DNA from: CAZYFH01 sp965249175
GTDB taxonomy: Bacteria > Acidobacteriota > Vicinamibacteria > Vicinamibacterales > UBA8438
NCBI GenBank assembly: GCA_965249175.1
Contig: OZ252227.1
Span: forward strand, 4,092,001-4,156,000
Length of the DNA: 64,000 bases
Direction of reading: 5' to 3'
In this document: piece by piece, positions 34,075 to 44,049 of the stretch
Layout: each line of letters begins with the position of its first letter
Numbering within the stretch: the first letter of the stretch is position 1
Program-made: the position numbers and the translations under genes
Notes under the pieces: model-generated
What the model was told of the DNA's origin: nothing
What the model saw: only the letters and a program-made list of their open reading frames with translations
Database searches by the model: none

Positions 34075-35509
34075 GAGATATAACCAGAAGTTGTGGATCG
34101 GCAGTCTGAAGAAGGCGGCGTATCCTTTCGCGTGAGCAACGCGAAAACTCCGGCTGGCAGGCCGGTGAAAGGAGCCGCCACCCATGCTGAAGGTACTCGA
34201 CAACGATGGAGCAGACAACGAAGTTCCGCCGGAAGAGCGCGGTGCGCAGACGGTGGACGAGCTGGCCCGGGAGGGAGCCCGGCGGATGTTGATGACGGCC
34301 CTGGCGGTGGAGGTCGGGCAGTACATCGAGGCCCACGGCGAGGAGCGGGACGCGCGGGGACGCCGGCTGGTCGTTCGGAATGGTCGGGCCCAGGCGCGGA
34401 AGGTGACGTGCGGGGCAGGTACGCTCGAGGTGCATGCTCCTCGGGTGAACGACAAAAGGGTCAACGGCGCGGGCCAGCGGGAGCGGTTCACGAGTCGGAT
34501 CTTGCCCCCCTACATGCGTCGCTCGCCCAAGGTGGCGGAGGTGCTGCCGATCCTCTATCTGCGCGGTCTGTCGACGGGCGATTTCCGCGAAGCGCTGCCG
34601 GTGCTATTGGGGGATGACGCGGCCGGCCTCAGCGCGACCAACATCGCGCGCCTCACGGCGGTGTGGGAAGAGGACTACCGGCGGTTCCGCCAGCGGGACC
34701 TGGCCGATCGTGACTACGTGTACGTGTGGGTCGACGGCATCCATTTCAACATCCGGCTCGAGGACGATCGGCTCTGTACGCTGGTGATCATCGGCGTACG
34801 GCCCGATGGGACCAAGAAGCTCGTGGCCCTGGAGGACGGCTACCGCGAGAGCACCGACAGCTGGGCGACGGTGCTGCGGGACCTCCAGCGGCGCGGCATG
34901 CGGGCCCCGGTGGGGGCGGTCGGCGACGGCGCCCTGGGTTTCTGGGCGGCCGTGCGCGACGTGTGGCCGGACACGCGAGAGCTCCGCGACTGGTGTCACA
35001 AGATGGGCAACGTGCTCGACAAATTGCCAAAGCGATTACAGCCGAAAGCGAAGCGCGCGCTCCGCGAGATCATGTACGCCGAGACGCGGGCACACGCCGA
35101 GGAGGCCATGGACGTCTTCATCGCCGAGTACGAGGCCAAGTACCCGAAGGCGGCGGCGTGCCTGGACGCAGACCGCGACCGCCTCCTCACGCACTTTGCC
35201 CTGCCAGCTGAGCATTGGCAGCACGTGCGCACGAGCAACGTCATCGAGTCGCCATTCGCCACGGTCCGACTCCGGCAGCGCGTGACCAAAGGCGCGGGCT
35301 CGCGCACCAAGGGCCTGTTGATGGCCTACAAGCTGCTCGAGATGGCACAGCAGCGCTGGCGTCGGCTCAATGGCGCGCATCTGCTGCCACTCGTCCGCGC
35401 CGGCGTGACGTTCATTGACGGGGTACAGCAGGAGCGAAACAACGAGGGAGATCGGAAGGTGGCCGCCTGATCACGCTGATGACCGATCCACAACATTTGA
35501 CAATATCTC
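34075..35509 (+). mobile_element. IS256-type insertion sequence in htrA
   Basis: 1435 bp bounded by imperfect inverted repeats sharing GAGATAT at the tip and GTTGTGGATCGG inside. The 9-bp target duplication GCGCGACAA is at 34066-34074 and 35510-35518. One intact transposase gene. Because the ends, the target repeat and the host frame are all exact, insertion is recent. Confidence 0.92.
34184..35470 (+). CDS. IS256-family transposase
   Basis: 428 residues, full length for the family. DDE-type residues are visible in YVYVWVDGIHFNIRLEDDRL (first Asp, near 187), GAVGDGALGFWAAVRDVWP (second Asp, near 247) and RTSNVIESPFATVRLRQRVTKGAGS (Glu, near 353). The N-terminal half has the mutator-type zinc-less DNA-binding region LEVHAPRVND and SPKVAEVLPILYLRGLSTGDF. 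Intact, so the element may be active. Confidence 0.93.
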   Translation: MLKVLDNDGADNEVPPEERGAQTVDELAREGARRMLMTALAVEVGQYIEAHGEERDARGRRLVVRNGRAQARKVTCGAGTLEVHAPRVNDKRVNGAGQRERFTSRILPPYMRRSPKVAEVLPILYLRGLSTGDFREALPVLLGDDAAGLSATNIARLTAVWEEDYRRFRQRDLADRDYVYVWVDGIHFNIRLEDDRLCTLVIIGVRPDGTKKLVALEDGYRESTDSWATVLRDLQRRGMRAPVGAVGDGALGFWAAVRDVWPDTRELRDWCHKMGNVLDKLPKRLQPKAKRALREIMYAETRAHAEEAMDVFIAEYEAKYPKAAACLDADRDRLLTHFALPAEHWQHVRTSNVIESPFATVRLRQRVTKGAGSRTKGLLMAYKLLEMAQQRWRRLNGAHLLPLVRAGVTFIDGVQQERNNEGDRKVAA

Positions 35510-35518
35510 GCGCGACAA

Positions 35519-36718
35519 CGCGGAAGCGGCTCCGGCGTGATCGTGGATCCCACAGGCTACATCGTCACCAACGCCCATGTGATTGCCAACGCCTCACACG
35601 TACAAGTCGCGCTGCCGGCGGTGGGCGACGCAGCACAACGGCGACGATCAGTCGTGCCGCCAAGGGACCGGATCGTCGGGGCACGCATCGTCGGACGTGA
35701 TCGCGAAACCGACTTGGCCGTACTGAAGGTTGAGGTGAACCGCGAGCTGCACGCGTTGGAGTTAGGAGATTCAGAAGCCCTGAAGCCAGGACAGCTTGTA
35801 TTGGCGTTCGGGAGCCCGCTCGGCCTCGATAACTCCGTGAGCCTTGGCGTTGTCTCCGCAGTCGCCCGACAGATTCGTGCCGATGACGAGATGATCTATG
35901 TCCAGACTGACGCCTCCGTCAATCCGGGAAGCAGTGGCGGGCCGCTCGTTGACCTCAGCGGCCGGGTCGTCGGCATCAACACCTTCATCATCACGCAATC
36001 CGGTGGCCATGAGGGCATCGGCTTCGCGGCGCCCAGCAACATCGTGCAGACCGTCTACAAGCAGATTCAGCAGTTCGGCCGGGTGCGGCGTGGCGATATC
36101 GGCGTGCGTGCCCAGACGATTACCCCCGACCTCGCCGCCGGGCTAGGGCTGGCGCGTGACTGGGGCGTTGTGCTCGCTGATGTACACCCACGAGGGCCAG
36201 CCAAGAAGGGCGGCCTGCGAATCGGCGACGTCGTGTTGACACTCGACGGCAAGGTGATGGAAAACGCCCGCCAGTTCCAGGTGAACCTCTACCCGCGCGG
36301 CGTTGGTGAAGTCGTGACACTAGAGATTCTGCGGGGCGGGGTGCAAGGGACGCACGCGGTCTCACCCGTTGACCGTCCAGGCGATCCGGAGAGATTGCAG
36401 CATCTGGTTCGTCCTGAGGAGCACCTGATTCCGAGACTCGGGATTCTGGCGCTGAATCTCACGCGCGAGGTCGCAGCGATGCTGCCTCCCCTGAGGCAGC
36501 ATCGCGGAGTGGTGGTCGCGGTCTCCTCGGCGCAGGCCGTTCCCGTGTGGGGCGAGCCGTTGCAGCCGGGGGATGTGATTCACGCCGTCAATCGCCGCCC
36601 CGTCGGGACGCTCGCCGGGCTACGAGCGGCGCTCGATCAGCTCGCCACCGGTGACCCGATGGTTCTGCAGGTCGAGCGTGCCAACGAGCTGTTGTACGTC
36701 GCCCTCACGCTGGAGTAG
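35519..36718 (+). pseudogene. HtrA/DegP-like serine protease, 3' fragment with active site and two PDZ domains
   Basis: Begins in frame with the 5' part as RGSGSGVIVDPTGYIVTNAHVIAN (catalytic His), then DRETDLAVLKVEV (Asp) and NPGSSGGPLVDLSGRVVG (Ser). PDZ1 spans RRGDIGVRAQTITPDLAAGLGLARDWGVVLADVHPRGPAKKGGLRIGDVVLTLDG and PDZ2 lies near the end (RGVVVAVSSAQAVPVWGEPLQPGDVIHAVN). The family degrades or refolds misfolded envelope proteins. Without the N-terminal signal this fragment, even if translated from its internal GTG, would not be exported. The spoIIE fragment starts 35 bp downstream. Confidence 0.88.
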
Positions 36719-36753
36719 TGCCGGGTAGGCAGAGGTAGCTCAGGGATGAACCC

Positions 36754-37395
36754 ATGACGCAGGCACGGGCGCTCCTCAAGGGGGAGGCCGCTCATCAGCT
36801 CGACGGCGACGACTATCGGGCTCGGCTGGACGCGGACCTAGCCATTGCTGAGCGCGTCCATCGGAGCATGATTCCCACCAACCAGCGGCGGGAGATCTCG
36901 AAATCGCGTGCGACTTCCGCCCCATGATGGGTGTGGGTGGGGACTACGCCTCGGTGCACTTCCAGGACGACCAGCGGGTCGTCGTAGGCGTCTGCGATGT
37001 CTCAGGACACGGCGTGGCGTCGGCGCTGCTCGCGACTCGCGTCAACAGCTTCGTGCTCGGCCAGGCGCCGCACATCTGCCATCCCTGTCAGCTTGTCGAT
37101 TCGCTGAACGAATTCGTCTGTCGGTCCTTTCGCGAGACGAGGCTCTATGTCACGTTCTTCGCGCTGTTCATCGATTTGGCCAGAGGCACCGTGGTCGGTG
37201 CGGGTTGCGGTCACCCGCCAGTGCTCCTCTTTGGCAAAGTAGAGAACATCATCCGGAGACTGGAATCAGAGAATACCCCCATCGGTCTGTTAGAGGATCT
37301 CCGCCGAAGATGCTCGATGGTGCAGATGCCGTTCGCCCCGGGGGACCGGCTCGTCCTCTTCACGGATGGGGTGACCGAATCGACGAACCGCGCGC
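36754..37395 (+). pseudogene. SpoIIE/RsbU-type PP2C phosphatase, part 1 of 3
   Basis: Starts MTQARALLKGEAAHQ; after a helical linker (LDADLAIAERVHRSMIPTNQRR) a one-base loss in a G-run near 36891 shifts the frame, and the PP2C core follows: GDLEIACDFRPMMGVGGDYASV, VCDVSGHGVASALLATRVN, GAGCGHPPVLL and LVLFTDGVTESTNRA. Metal-binding Asp residues of the GGDY and DVSGHG motifs are kept. Such phosphatases dephosphorylate STAS proteins; one is encoded at 31468. The gene is cut here by the mutator-type IS and resumes at 38825. Confidence 0.85.
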
Positions 37396-38824
37396 GAGGG
37401 TGAGCTAATCTTAGTTGAAAATTGAAACGGCTCCAGACCCTGTGGTGTGATGACGTTGCAAAAGACGGACATCACCCCACGAGAGAGAGGAGCCACGATG
37501 AGTGTCCTACGTGCTGTCAGGAAGCGCAAGAAAGTTCGCAAGCTGGGCTCGGTCAACATCATTCACCGCGAGGCCTACGCGGATCTGGAGCTGGACGCGA
37601 AGGTGGAGCTGATCCGCTCGCTGGTGCCCCTGGGCCTGATGCATGTGCAGGAGTTGCTCGACCAGGAGGTGACGGCGCTGGCGAGCGAGCGCTACGTCCG
37701 GAAGGACGCGTCGGTCGGTGGACGCCGTCACGGCAGTAACCCTGGGACGGTGGGTCTCGCGGGGCAGCGCGTGCCGATTCGCGTGCCCCGGATTCGTCGC
37801 CTCGCAGGGAGCGAGATTCCGCTGCGGTCGTATGCGGCGTTGCATGACGACCGCGAGGTGGACGACGCGCTGCTGCGACGGGTGCTCTACGGGATCTCGT
37901 GCCGCAACTACGCGGCGGCCGCGGCGGCGATTCCCGGGGCGATCGGGCTGTCGAGTTCGACGGTGTCCCGGGGGTTCATCCAGGCCAGCGCGGCGCAGCT
38001 ACGGGCGTTCCAGGAGCGGGACCTATCCGATGAGGACGTGGTGGCCGTGTTCCTGGACGGCAAGACGTTCGCTGACGCGACGATGGTCATCGCGCTAGGC
38101 ATCACGCTGTCTGGGGAGAAACGCTTCCTGGGCTTCGTCGAAACGGACACGGAGAACGCGACGGTGCTCACACCGTTCCTGCGGTCGTTGGTCGAGCGGG
38201 GCCTCGACCTCTCCCAGGGTGTGCTGGTCATCCTCGATGGCGGCAAGGGGCTCCGCACGGCCGTCCGGAAGGCCTTCCGGGGCCGGGCCCTGGTCCAACG
38301 GTGCCAGTGGCACAAGCGCGAGAACGTGGTGAGCTACCTGGCCAAGCCCGAGCAGGCGGTGTGGCGTCAGCGTCTCCAGCGAGCGTACAACCGGCCGGAC
38401 TACGACGAGGCCCTCGGTGCGCTCGAGACGCTCCACGGCGAGTTGGACGAGCGGAACCAGTCGGCGGCTGACAGCTTGGCGGAAGGCCTGGACGAAACCC
38501 TGACGTGACATCGATTGGGCGTGTACGGAGTGCTGGGCCGGTCGCTGAAGACGACGAACTGTCTGGAGTCGGTCAATGCGCTGGTCGAGGAACGCTGCGC
38601 GAAGGTAGATCACTGGCAGAGCTCGAGCCAACGCCACCGCTGGCTGGCGACCGCCCTCCTGGACATCGAACCGCGCTTACGAAGGGTGAGGGGCTACCGC
38701 CACCTTCCCACGCTTCGGGCCGCATTGAAGCGAGAACTGAAGATCGACACGACGACGTCGAAGAAGCAGGCCGCGTAAGCCATCGGGAGCCGTGGAGAGT
38801 TTCAACTAAGAATGGGCTTGACTC
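37396..38824 (+). mobile_element. mutator-type IS, copy 1, inside the phosphatase gene
   Basis: About 1429 bp, ends GAGGGTGAGC-ATCTTAGTTGAAA and the inverted GAGTCAAGCC-TTCTTAGTTGAAA. AACCGCGC occurs on both sides (37386-37393 and 38825-38832); the left copy is followed by two extra bases. It is almost identical to copy 2 at 55712-57141 but in the opposite orientation and with a nonsense mutation in the transposase. Confidence 0.88.
37498..38778 (+). pseudogene. mutator-type (IS256 superfamily) transposase with an internal stop
   Basis: Reads MSVLRAVRKRKKVRKLGS to DETLT, then TGA at 38506-38508, then HRLGVYGVLGRSLKTTNCLESVNAL to the same end as copy 2. Copy 2 has TTA (Leu) at this codon, so a single T-to-G change inactivates this copy. 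DDE residues lie in AVFLDGKTFADATM, VLVILDGGKGLRTA and NCLESVNALVEE; the last is beyond the stop. Other differences from copy 2 are few (AKPEQ versus AKHEQ, YAALHD versus YEALHD). Confidence 0.9.
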
Positions 38825-38977
38825 AACCGCGCCGGTGAGGAGCTCGGTGTGGGGCGACTGGAGGAGTACTTCAACGAGTTCGCTCATCTTCCGGCCGGGA
38901 AATGTCTGAAGGCAATGAGCGATCGGGTACACGCGTTTAGAGGCGGAGTGGCGGCGCGCGATGACCAACTGTTGCTA
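38825..38977 (+). pseudogene. SpoIIE/RsbU-type phosphatase, part 2 of 3
   Basis: Continues the frame after the mutator-type IS: NRAGEELGVGRLEEYFNEFAHLPAGKCLKAMSDRVHAFRGG followed by VAARDDQLLL, the normal C-terminal helices and last strand of the PP2C phosphatase (DDQxLLxI). It is interrupted at CTA, whose TA is the target of the first IS630 element. Confidence 0.85.
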
Positions 38978-40087
38978 GTGGACTGTACTAACTGATTCGT
39001 TAGTGGTAGGATTCCTCATGCTTCCTACCTCATTGCTGTCGGTGACCACGGAAGAACGAGCCACGTTGAACGCATGGGTCCGCTCGCAGCGCGGGCGAGC
39101 GGCGGATGCCCGACGAGCTCGGATCGTGCTGCTGTCGGCCGACGGGTGTTCCTACAGCGAGATCGCCGAACGGGTGGGATGCAGCGCGCCCACGATTAGC
39201 CGATGGCGCCAACGGTTTCTCGCGAAGCGGGTACCTGGGCTGCGGGCCCAGCACTGCGGGTCGACGGCGTGGCGGCTGACGGCGCGACTGGAAGCGCGGA
39301 TTCTCAATTGGACGCGCAAGCCGCCCACGGACGGGACCACCCACTGGTCGACCCGCCGGTTGGCCCGCAAGCTCGGCATTCCCCATACGTTCGTGGCCCG
39401 GACCTGGCGGCGCGCCGGGCTCCAGCCGCATCGGCTGGAACGGTACCTGCGATCGACCGATCCCGACTTCGAGACCAAGGCCGCCGACATCATCGGCCTC
39501 TATCTGCATCCACCCCAGCATGCCGCGGTGTTTTGTGTCGATGAAAAGACCGCGATTCAGGCGTTGGACCGGCGTGACCCGCGGCTGCCGCTGTCGCCGG
39601 GCCGCGCCGAACGCCACGGCTTCGAATACGTCCGCCATGGGACGCTGTCGCTGTATGCGGCACTGACTACACACGACGGGCAGGTCCTCGGCCGGCCGGC
39701 CGCCAGGCATACCAGTGCGGAATTCGTCCAGTTCCTGGGCGAGATCGTGGCCTCGCAATCGCCCGGCCGGGAGATCCACATCATCGCGGACAACCTGTCC
39801 GCTCACAAGACCGCGAAGGTCACCGACTTCTTGGATGCGTATCCGAACGTGACGCTCCACTACACGCCGACCTATTCGTCGTGGCTGAATCAAGTGGAAC
39901 TCTGGTTCTCGAAACTCACACGCGACGTGCTCGCTCGCGGCATCTTCACGTCGGTCACCGACCTCACCCGTAAACTCCGTCGGTACATTGACCGCTACAA
40001 CCGCACGGCAGCACCGGTGCGCTGGGCATATACAGACCCCTCCCGGCGCATCGCATGATTACTAACGAATTCATTGATACAGTCCAC
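38978..40087 (+). mobile_element. IS630-family element A
   Basis: 1110 bp between TA dinucleotides (38976-38977 and 40088-40089), with inverted ends GTGGACTGTA and a second shared block ATTCGTTAGT about 20 bp in. TA target duplication is characteristic of IS630/Tc1. It abuts element B with only the shared TA between them. Confidence 0.9.
39018..40058 (+). CDS. IS630-family transposase A
   Basis: 346 residues from ATG behind an AGGA site; a GTG 15 bp upstream is also open. N-terminal helix-turn-helix (GCSYSEIAERVGCSAPTISRWRQRF), winged part (THWSTRRLARKLGI), then the DDE domain: AVFCVDEKTAIQAL (Asp near 170), HIIADNLSAHKT (Asp near 255) and SSWLNQVELWFSKL (Glu near 291). Full length and intact, so transposition-competent by appearance. 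Confidence 0.93.
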   Translation: MLPTSLLSVTTEERATLNAWVRSQRGRAADARRARIVLLSADGCSYSEIAERVGCSAPTISRWRQRFLAKRVPGLRAQHCGSTAWRLTARLEARILNWTRKPPTDGTTHWSTRRLARKLGIPHTFVARTWRRAGLQPHRLERYLRSTDPDFETKAADIIGLYLHPPQHAAVFCVDEKTAIQALDRRDPRLPLSPGRAERHGFEYVRHGTLSLYAALTTHDGQVLGRPAARHTSAEFVQFLGEIVASQSPGREIHIIADNLSAHKTAKVTDFLDAYPNVTLHYTPTYSSWLNQVELWFSKLTRDVLARGIFTSVTDLTRKLRRYIDRYNRTAAPVRWAYTDPSRRIA

Positions 40088-40089
40088 TA

Positions 40090-41274
40090 GTGTCCTGTAA
40101 CAGAAACAAGTAAACGGTTGGCGACCTCGGCGTATCCCTCGATAGGAGGTGCACGTGAGAGGTCCTGCCCCGGTGACAGTCACAGTGAGTGAAGACGAAC
40201 GGCAACGGCTCGACTCGTGGGCCCACCGGTCGCGGAGTGCCCCGCAGGTGGCGCGGCGCGCCCGCATCATCCTGGCCTGTGCGGCCGGCCGGTCGACGAC
40301 CTGCATCGCCAGACGCCTCCACGTCTCGCGGACCACCGTGGGCAAGTGGCGCACGCGCTTTCTGCGCGACCGGCTGGAGGGGTTGATCGACGAACCGCGC
40401 CCGGGCACGCCACGGCGGATTACCGATGCGCAGGTGGAGCAGGTGGTGATTGCGACCCTGGAGACCACGCCTCGTGGGGCGACGCATTGGAGCACGCGCG
40501 ATATGGCGAAGGCGACGGGCCTGAGTCACATGACCATCCAGCGCATGTGGCAGGCCTTTGGGTTGCAGCCGCATCGCAGCGAGACCTTCAAGCTGTCGCC
40601 AGACCCGCAGCTGGTCGAGAAGGTGCGCGATATCGTCGGGCTGTACGTCAATCCGCCGGACCATGCCCTGGTGCTCTGCGTGGACGAGAAGTCGCAGATT
40701 CAGGCGATGGATCGGACGGCCCCCCTGCTGCCCATGCAACCCGGGCAGGCCGAGCGGCGCACGCATGATTATCGGCGGCACGGCACGACCTCGCTGTTTG
40801 CGGCCCTCGACGTCAAGACGGGCGAGGTGCTCGCCGCCATGCACCAGCGGCATCGCTCGATCGAGTTTCGCACGTTCCTCGATGCGATCGACGCGCACGT
40901 CCCCGCCGACCTGGACGTGCACCTGATCGTGGACAACTACGGGACGCACAAAACCGCGATCATTCACCGCTGGTTGGCCAAGCGTCCGCGATTCCACCTG
41001 CACTTCACCCCGACCTATGGGTCCTGGATGAACCTGGTCGAACGGTGGTTCGCAGCGCTGACGACTACGCAGCTACGCCGCGGCGTCCACCGGAGCGTCG
41101 CGGCCCTCAAGCGCGCCATCCAAGCGTTCATCGAGGTCACGAATGAGCAACCGAAGCCGTTCGTCTGGACCAAGAGTGCCGACGAGATCCTCGCGAGCAT
41201 CGCCCGGTTTGCTCACCGAACGCTCGCCGCACATCCAGCATGAACTCTGTTCGCGAATCACTGTTACAGGACAC
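40090..41274 (+). mobile_element. IS630-family element B
   Basis: 1185 bp with perfect 14-bp inverted ends GTGTCCTGTAACAG, flanked by TA (40088-40089 and 41275-41276). It sits directly next to element A; both can be removed to leave one TA and an open phosphatase frame. The transposase is only distantly like that of element A, so this is not a tandem duplication. Confidence 0.92.
40155..41243 (+). CDS. IS630-family transposase B
   Basis: 362 residues. I chose the GTG 6 nt after GGAGG; a GTG two codons earlier overlaps that site. Helix-turn-helix (GRSTTCIARRLHVSRTTVGKWRTRF), THWSTRDMAKATGLSHMTIQRMW, then DDE residues in ALVLCVDEKSQIQAMDR, DVHLIVDNYGTHKT and GSWMNLVERWFAALT. Intact. About 35-40 percent like transposase A by eye. 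Confidence 0.93.
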   Translation: MRGPAPVTVTVSEDERQRLDSWAHRSRSAPQVARRARIILACAAGRSTTCIARRLHVSRTTVGKWRTRFLRDRLEGLIDEPRPGTPRRITDAQVEQVVIATLETTPRGATHWSTRDMAKATGLSHMTIQRMWQAFGLQPHRSETFKLSPDPQLVEKVRDIVGLYVNPPDHALVLCVDEKSQIQAMDRTAPLLPMQPGQAERRTHDYRRHGTTSLFAALDVKTGEVLAAMHQRHRSIEFRTFLDAIDAHVPADLDVHLIVDNYGTHKTAIIHRWLAKRPRFHLHFTPTYGSWMNLVERWFAALTTTQLRRGVHRSVAALKRAIQAFIEVTNEQPKPFVWTKSADEILASIARFAHRTLAAHPA

Positions 41275-41336
41275 TAGAGATTGCCTATCACGACGTTCCG
41301 CCTGTAAGAAACCGCGGCCTCACTTCACTCACCTGA
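41275..41336 (+). pseudogene. SpoIIE/RsbU-type phosphatase, part 3 of 3
   Basis: The last 19 codons: after the restored CTA the frame reads EIAYHDVPPVRNRGLTSLT and stops at TGA. DDQLLLEIAY is the typical last strand of this phosphatase family, confirming that the two IS630 elements landed in the final codons. The PEGA-protein gene follows 44 bp later. Confidence 0.8.
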
Positions 41337-41380
41337 TCATGAGGGCGCAATGACGCGCCCACGATCAGGAGGCAGCTCTG

Positions 41381-41550
41381 ATGACGAAACGAACATCGAC
41401 TCTTGCCCTGATACCGGCTCTGGTCGCGATCGCGTTCGTGGCGCTACCATCCGAGGCCCTTGCGCAGTACGGCCACTACGGGCATGGGTATCGCTACGGC
41501 TACGGTCACAGCTACTACGACTATGGCTACCGGGGATACGGCCCATCTGG
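41381..41550 (+). pseudogene. exported Tyr/Gly-rich PEGA-like protein, 5' part cut by IS21
   Basis: MTKRTSTLALIPALVAIAFVALPSEALAQ is a clear signal peptide behind GGAGG, followed by a low-complexity YGHYGHGYRYGYGHSYYDYGYRGYG segment. The frame runs into the IS21 element, and the C-terminal domain reappears at 44050. Third interrupted gene in a row after htrA and spoIIE. Confidence 0.8.
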
Positions 41551-41659
41551 ACCTCGGTGGACACCCAAAACCGGCCATCGATCGACACCTGAAAACCGGC
41601 CACCACACGTAGCGCGTTGAGGCGTTGACGTCGGCGGGGAACCGCGGTTCCTACGCCGG

Positions 41660-43208
41660 ATGAGCAACGTCTTGAGCGAACACACACGACAGCAAGTTCT
41701 GGCGCTGGGGCGACTCGGCTGGTCGCTGCGACGCATCGAGGAGGCAACGGGCGTCCGCCGAGAGACGGCGAGCGGCTATCTGAAGGCCGCCGGGGTCCCG
41801 GTGCGCGGGCGTGGGGGCCGGCCGCGGGCCTGGGCCACCAAAACCGGCCACCACGGCACCGGTGTCCACCGACCCCACTGCGCTCGCGCCGCCTGGCCGG
41901 GCGCCGCGGGCGAGCACGTGCGAGCCGTATCGCGAGCTGATTGTCGAGGCGTTGGGCCGCGGGCGCAACGCCATGGCCATCTGGCAGGACCTGGTCGACG
42001 ACCACGGGTTTCCCGGGCGCTACGCCAGTGTCCGCCGCTACGTCGCCACGCTGCGGACCCAGCCCGCCGTCGAGGCCCGTGTCGTCATCACCACGGCCCC
42101 GGGTGAAGAAGGCCAAGTCGATTACGGCGAGGGCCCGATGGTCCGCTATCCGGACACCGGCACGTACCGGCGCACCCGGCTCTTCGTCCTGACGTTGGGC
42201 TACTCCCGCAAGGCGGTCCGGTTCCTCGTTTGGCGCTCGAGCACCCAGGTCTGGGCCGCGCTCCACGAGCGCGCCTTCCGCCGGCTAGGCGGTACGGTGC
42301 GCGTCATCGTCCTCGACAATCTCAAGGAAGGCGTCCTCACCCCGGACGTCTACGACCCGGCCCTGAACCCGCTCTACCGCGACGTGCTCGCCCACTACGG
42401 CGTCGTCGCCCTGCCGTGTCGCGTCGGGGATCCCGATCGCACGGGGAAGGTCGAATCGAGCATCGGCCACGCGCAGAAGACGCCCCTGCAGGGACTCCGC
42501 TTCGAGATGCTCGACGCGGCCCAAGCCTATCTGGACCGCTGGGAGACCCGCTGGGCCGATACGCGCATCCACGGCACGACCAAGCGCCAGGTCGCGGCGA
42601 TGTTTGCTGAGGAACGACCCGCGCTCGGGCCGTTGCCTCTCGAGCCGTTCCGCTACTACCAATACGGCGTCCGGACCGTCCACCTCGATGGCTGCGTCGA
42701 GGTCGAGGCCGCCTTCTACGGGGTGCCGCCCGGGTGGATCGGCCGCCGTGTCGACGTCCAGTGGAACGGCGCGACCGTCCGGGTGCTCCATCCCAAGACC
42801 GGTCAGCTCCTCCGCGAGCATCTCCGCGCGCCGCGCGGCTGGCATCAGATCGCCGCCGCCGACCGCCCGGCGCGCACGCCGGCCAAGACGCTCGCCCTCC
42901 TGGCTGCGGGCACACGCGCCGGGCCCTCGGTCGGCACCATCTGCGACCACATCCATCAGCACGACGGGGCGACTGGGGTCCGCCGCATCCTGGGCGTCCT
43001 GTCCCTCGTCAAGCAGCACGGCCCCGCCGTTGTCGAGGAGGCCGCCGCCGCGGCCCTCGAACTCGGTGTCCCGACCTATCGCTTTCTGAAGCGCTACCTG
43101 GATCGCCGGCCGGCGGTCCCGCTCACGCTGCGCCAAGTGGACCCGCTCATCCGACAGCTCACGCTCTACCGCGATCTCATCGATCGCAGAACAGGAGACT
43201 CGTCATGA
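41660..43208 (+). pseudogene. istA: IS21 transposase IstA, frameshifted
   Basis: N-terminal helix-turn-helix MSNVLSEHTRQQVLALGRLGWSLRRIEEATGVRRETASGYL, then at CCTGGGCCACC near 41835 an extra G moves to the frame PKPATTAPVSTDPTAL and on to the integrase core: EGQVDYGEGP (Asp), VRVIVLDNLKEGV (Asp) and GDPDRTGKVESSIGHAQ (Glu). The C-terminus overlaps istB by 4 bp, as usual in IS21. Confidence 0.88.
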
Positions 43209-43964
43209 ATCTGGTGGAACTCGACCGCGCGCTCCGCAAGCTCCGGCTCTCCGGCATGGCTGATGTCCTCGACACCCGGCTCCATCAGGCCCAGGCCGAG
43301 CAGCTGGCGCCGATCGACCTTGTCTCGACGCTGGTCGGCGACGAACTCCAGCGCCGTCAAGATCGCCTCCTCGCGCGCCGCCACAAGCAGGCCCGCTTCC
43401 GCGACCCCGACCGCGCGCTGGACGGCTTCGACTTCACGTTCAATAAGAAGATGAACCGGGCGCTCGTCTACGAACTCGCGACCGCGCTTCATCGCGCAGC
43501 GTGAAGATGCCCTCTTCCTTGGCCCGCCGGGCACCGGCAAGAGCCACCTCGCGCAAGCCATCGGCCACGCCGCCATCCAGCAGGGCTACCGAGTCGCCTA
43601 TCGCGAGGCCCACACGCTGCTGGAAGAACTGGCCGAGGCCACGCTCGCCGAGACCCGCAAGGCCCACCTGGCCGAATTGACCGCCGTCCCGCTGCTCATC
43701 ATCGACGACCTCGGCATGCGCAAGCTGCCGCATACGGCCGCCGAAGATCTGCTCGAGCTCATCATGCGCCGCTACGAGCGCGCGTCCACGCTGCTCACGT
43801 CAAACCGACCCGTGGACGACTGGGGGAAGCTGCTCGGCGACAGCGCGGCGGTCACCGCGCTTCTCGACCGGCTCCTACATCACGCCCACGTGCTCAAGTG
43901 CGGCCCACGTAGCTGGCGCACCAAACTGCACGCGGACTTGCGATCCACGGAGGGCCTGCGGTAG
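43205..43964 (+). pseudogene. istB: IS21 helper ATPase IstB, frameshifted
   Basis: Begins MNLVELDRALRKLRLSGMADVL; after ELATA near 43488 the frame shifts from LHRAA-stop to FIAQREDALFLGPPGTGKSHLAQAIG (Walker A), then LLIIDDLGMRKL (Walker B) and STLLTSNRPVDDWGKLLGDSAAVTALLDRLLHHA. AAA+ ATPase that directs target choice for IstA. One missing base accounts for the break. Confidence 0.87.
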
Positions 43965-44049
43965 AACTCAATCCGCCTCACGCGCCACGTGCGTGGTGGC
44001 CGGTTTTGAAGTGTCGATCGATGGCCGGTTTCGAGGTGTCCACCGAGGT

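Larger units (their letters stand above)
41551..44049 (+). mobile_element. IS21-family element, both genes frameshifted
   Basis: About 2.5 kb with inverted ends ACCTCGGTGGACACC and internal repeats of AAAACCGGCCA at both termini, the multiple terminal repeats typical of IS21. istA and istB each carry one indel, so the element looks dead unless these are assembly errors. No clear target duplication was found. Confidence 0.88.

Noticed and set aside
41551..44049. Terminal AAAACCGGCCA repeats as a CRISPR array
   Set aside because: They are the multiple terminal repeats of IS21, not regularly spaced with unique spacers.
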